Positions 5,072 to 6,301 of a stretch of 6,301 nucleotides of DNA are shown in pieces; position 1 is the first letter of the stretch, and every line of letters starts with the position of its first letter. Under the pieces are notes generated by a model. The model was not told the DNA's origin. It saw only the letters and a program-made list of their open reading frames with translations, and searched no databases. The stretch comes from Flavobacteriales bacterium (lineage in GTDB: Bacteria > Bacteroidota > Bacteroidia > Flavobacteriales > UBA7430), in the NCBI GenBank assembly GCA_002685115.1, contig NYWQ01000022.1, positions 24,910-31,210 on the forward strand, written 5' to 3'. The position numbers and the translations under genes were made by a program.

Positions 5072-6238
5072 ATGGAAATAGACCCACATAAGAAAGATTT
5101 TTTGACCTTATTTAAAGAGGCTAGTGCTCAAGGAAATTTTATTAAGTTGACGCTTAGTAAGGTGTTTAAGACATCGGAGGATTTGAAGAATGTATATGTT
5201 GTGCCTGTTGTTATTAAAGGCAAAAATAGCTTGTCTTTTACGTATCGATTTCAGACTAAAGACCAAGTAAAAAATTACCCTCTCGAACAGGCTGTTGTTG
5301 AAATTGACAATCTATTAGGGGTTTCTTTTTTGCAAGCCTTACTTATAAGTAACTCACAAGAGCATCAATTATTGATTAGCAAAAAGGGAAAATGCAAACT
5401 CCTTAGCACAGCTAAGACAACTCAAGTAAAGAGTACAATTCACAATAAGGAAAAGAACTATTTTATTTCTAGTAAAAACAATATCTATCTCCAAAAGTTG
5501 GGTGTTTGCGATGCCACTGGAAGGGTAAAGGATAAACAACAAGATAAATACCGGCAAATTAATAGGTACGTAGAGTTGATGAGTGTTTGGTTTGATAAAA
5601 TTGACCATTCAAAAACCTTGAAAATTGTAGATATGGGATCTGGTAAAGGTTACCTTACTTTTGCATTGTACGATTATTTGCAGAATCAACTTAATTTAAA
5701 AGTCTCTGTAACTGGCGTAGAATTGCGCCCAGAATTGGTTGATTTGTGTAATGCCATTCGAACTGATTGTGGATTTGATAACCTTACCTTTGTATCCAAA
5801 GATATTAACGACTTTTCATCTTCAGAAATAGACGTTATAATTGCACTACACGCCTGTGATACAGCCACAGATGTGGCTATATATAAGGGTATAAAAGCCG
5901 ATGCAGAATTAATTGTCTGTGCTCCCTGTTGTCATAAACAAGTACGAAAAGACATGGGGTCTAATTCTGATTTTAGAGCCATAACAAAACACGGAATTTT
6001 TGAAGAAAGACAAGCAGAAATGCTTACTGATGCTATAAGGTCTCTATTAATGGAGCGAGAAGGATATGCTACAAAAGCATTTGAGTTCATTTCTAACGAA
6101 CATACTCGAAAGAATTTAATGTTGGTTGGCAGGCGATTGAAAAAAAGCAGCGATTCAAGTAAGATTGATCGAGATATTAAAAAGCTAAAGGATGCTTTTT
6201 TAATTAAGAAACAAGAGCTTGAAGATTTGTTGGCTTAA
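5072..6238 (+). CDS. two-domain class I SAM-dependent methyltransferase (Methyltransf_32-like)
   Basis: This is a 388-residue soluble protein. The first ~150 residues form an uncharacterised N-terminal region containing FIKLTLSK (23-30). A linker with the conserved-looking LQKLGVCDATGRVKDKQQ and KYRQINRYVEL (140-169) leads into a Rossmann methyltransferase domain. Motif I is IVDMGSGKGYLTFAL (185-199); the acidic end of strand 2 is GVELRPELV (215-223; Glu217 should bind the SAM ribose); IALHACDTATDVAI (257-270) and CAPCCHKQ (283-290) follow; HTRKNLMLVGRR (344-355) ends the domain, before a charged, probably coiled-coil tail (357-388). The LHAC and PCCH motifs resemble the METTL25/GSTCD group (Pfam Methyltransf_32) and recall the CCHH of Trm13-type tRNA methyltransferases, so an RNA substrate is a reasonable but untested guess. 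The ATG at 5072 is the only Met before residue 170. The gene is monocistronic here and converges on an exonuclease gene 12 bp downstream. Confidence 0.82.
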   Translation: MEIDPHKKDFLTLFKEASAQGNFIKLTLSKVFKTSEDLKNVYVVPVVIKGKNSLSFTYRFQTKDQVKNYPLEQAVVEIDNLLGVSFLQALLISNSQEHQLLISKKGKCKLLSTAKTTQVKSTIHNKEKNYFISSKNNIYLQKLGVCDATGRVKDKQQDKYRQINRYVELMSVWFDKIDHSKTLKIVDMGSGKGYLTFALYDYLQNQLNLKVSVTGVELRPELVDLCNAIRTDCGFDNLTFVSKDINDFSSSEIDVIIALHACDTATDVAIYKGIKADAELIVCAPCCHKQVRKDMGSNSDFRAITKHGIFEERQAEMLTDAIRSLLMEREGYATKAFEFISNEHTRKNLMLVGRRLKKSSDSSKIDRDIKKLKDAFLIKKQELEDLLA

Positions 6239-6250
6239 TCTTATTGTTAG

Positions 6251-6301
6251 TTATACCAGCTTTAAGTAAATTTCTCTGCAGATCCAAGCATCAGTAGCTG
6301 C
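6251..6301 (-). CDS. probable 3'-5' exonuclease, last 16 codons (truncated by window edge)
   Basis: Reading the minus strand from the window edge gives AATDAWICREIYLKLV followed by TAA (6253-6251). This matches the C-terminal end of DEDDy-type 3'-5' exonuclease domains (RNase D / WRN exonuclease-like), where the Exo III motif is Y-x3-D in the context YAATDAW. The catalytic Asp is visible; the Tyr would be encoded just outside the window. The protein would degrade DNA or RNA 3' ends, but the substrate cannot be inferred. Its stop faces that of the methyltransferase gene with only 12 bp between, and no hairpin terminator is visible there. Confidence 0.72.
   Translation of the reverse strand, partial: AATDAWICREIYLKLV

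Noticed and set aside
5369..5868. Two minus-strand open frames (5369-5608 and 5686-5868) opposite the methyltransferase gene.
   Set aside because: They mirror conserved methyltransferase codons on the other strand and have no start context or recognisable motif.

Overview
The window is an AT-rich stretch of a Bacteroidota chromosome. Three things point to this phylum. The proteins read like Bacteroidota versions of their families. Shine-Dalgarno sequences are mostly absent, with short A/T-rich leaders before the start codons. Intergenic regions carry the phylum's -7 box TAnnTTTG, in one case with a well-spaced -33 TTTG. A futalosine-pathway mqnA gene argues against typical Flavobacteriaceae, which mostly use the classical men pathway. 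It fits Cytophagia-like lineages or the non-Flavobacteriaceae families of Flavobacteriales better. The species cannot be named from this sequence.

Layout. (1) Positions 1-1340, plus strand: the 3' end of a phoH-type ATPase gene, overlapped by purC (SAICAR synthase), which starts at a GTG inside phoH. (2) Positions 1358-1398: a perfect 19-bp inverted repeat with A and T tracts, a bidirectional terminator shared by purC and the convergent purB. (3) Positions 1411-2754, minus strand: purB (adenylosuccinate lyase). (4) Positions 2755-2929: a divergent promoter region. (5) Positions 2930-4164, plus strand: a two-gene unit of a DUF456 membrane protein and mqnA, joined by a TAATG stop/start overlap. 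(6) Positions 4166-4906, minus strand: a pirin-family bicupin whose stop codon lies 1 bp from that of mqnA. (7) Positions 4907-5071: a second divergent intergenic region with a 9-bp-arm dyad and a -7 box almost touching the next ATG. (8) Positions 5072-6238, plus strand: a two-domain SAM-dependent methyltransferase. (9) Positions 6251-6301, minus strand: the last 16 codons of what looks like a 3'-5' exonuclease.

How the genes relate. PurC and PurB catalyse consecutive steps of de novo purine synthesis (CAIR to SAICAR to AICAR), and PurB also converts adenylosuccinate to AMP. Here they converge on one terminator rather than sharing a transcript. MqnA is the entry enzyme of futalosine-type menaquinone synthesis. 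The remaining genes look like housekeeping or accessory functions without an obvious joint pathway.

I see no mobile element, CRISPR array, tRNA or rRNA, and no clear sign of a novel multi-gene system. The points most worth following are the poorly characterised methyltransferase, its apparently leaderless promoter with an adjacent dyad, and the DUF456-mqnA coupling. Three start sites (purB, mqnA, pirin) are called downstream of the longest open frame; promoter positions and family N-termini support this.
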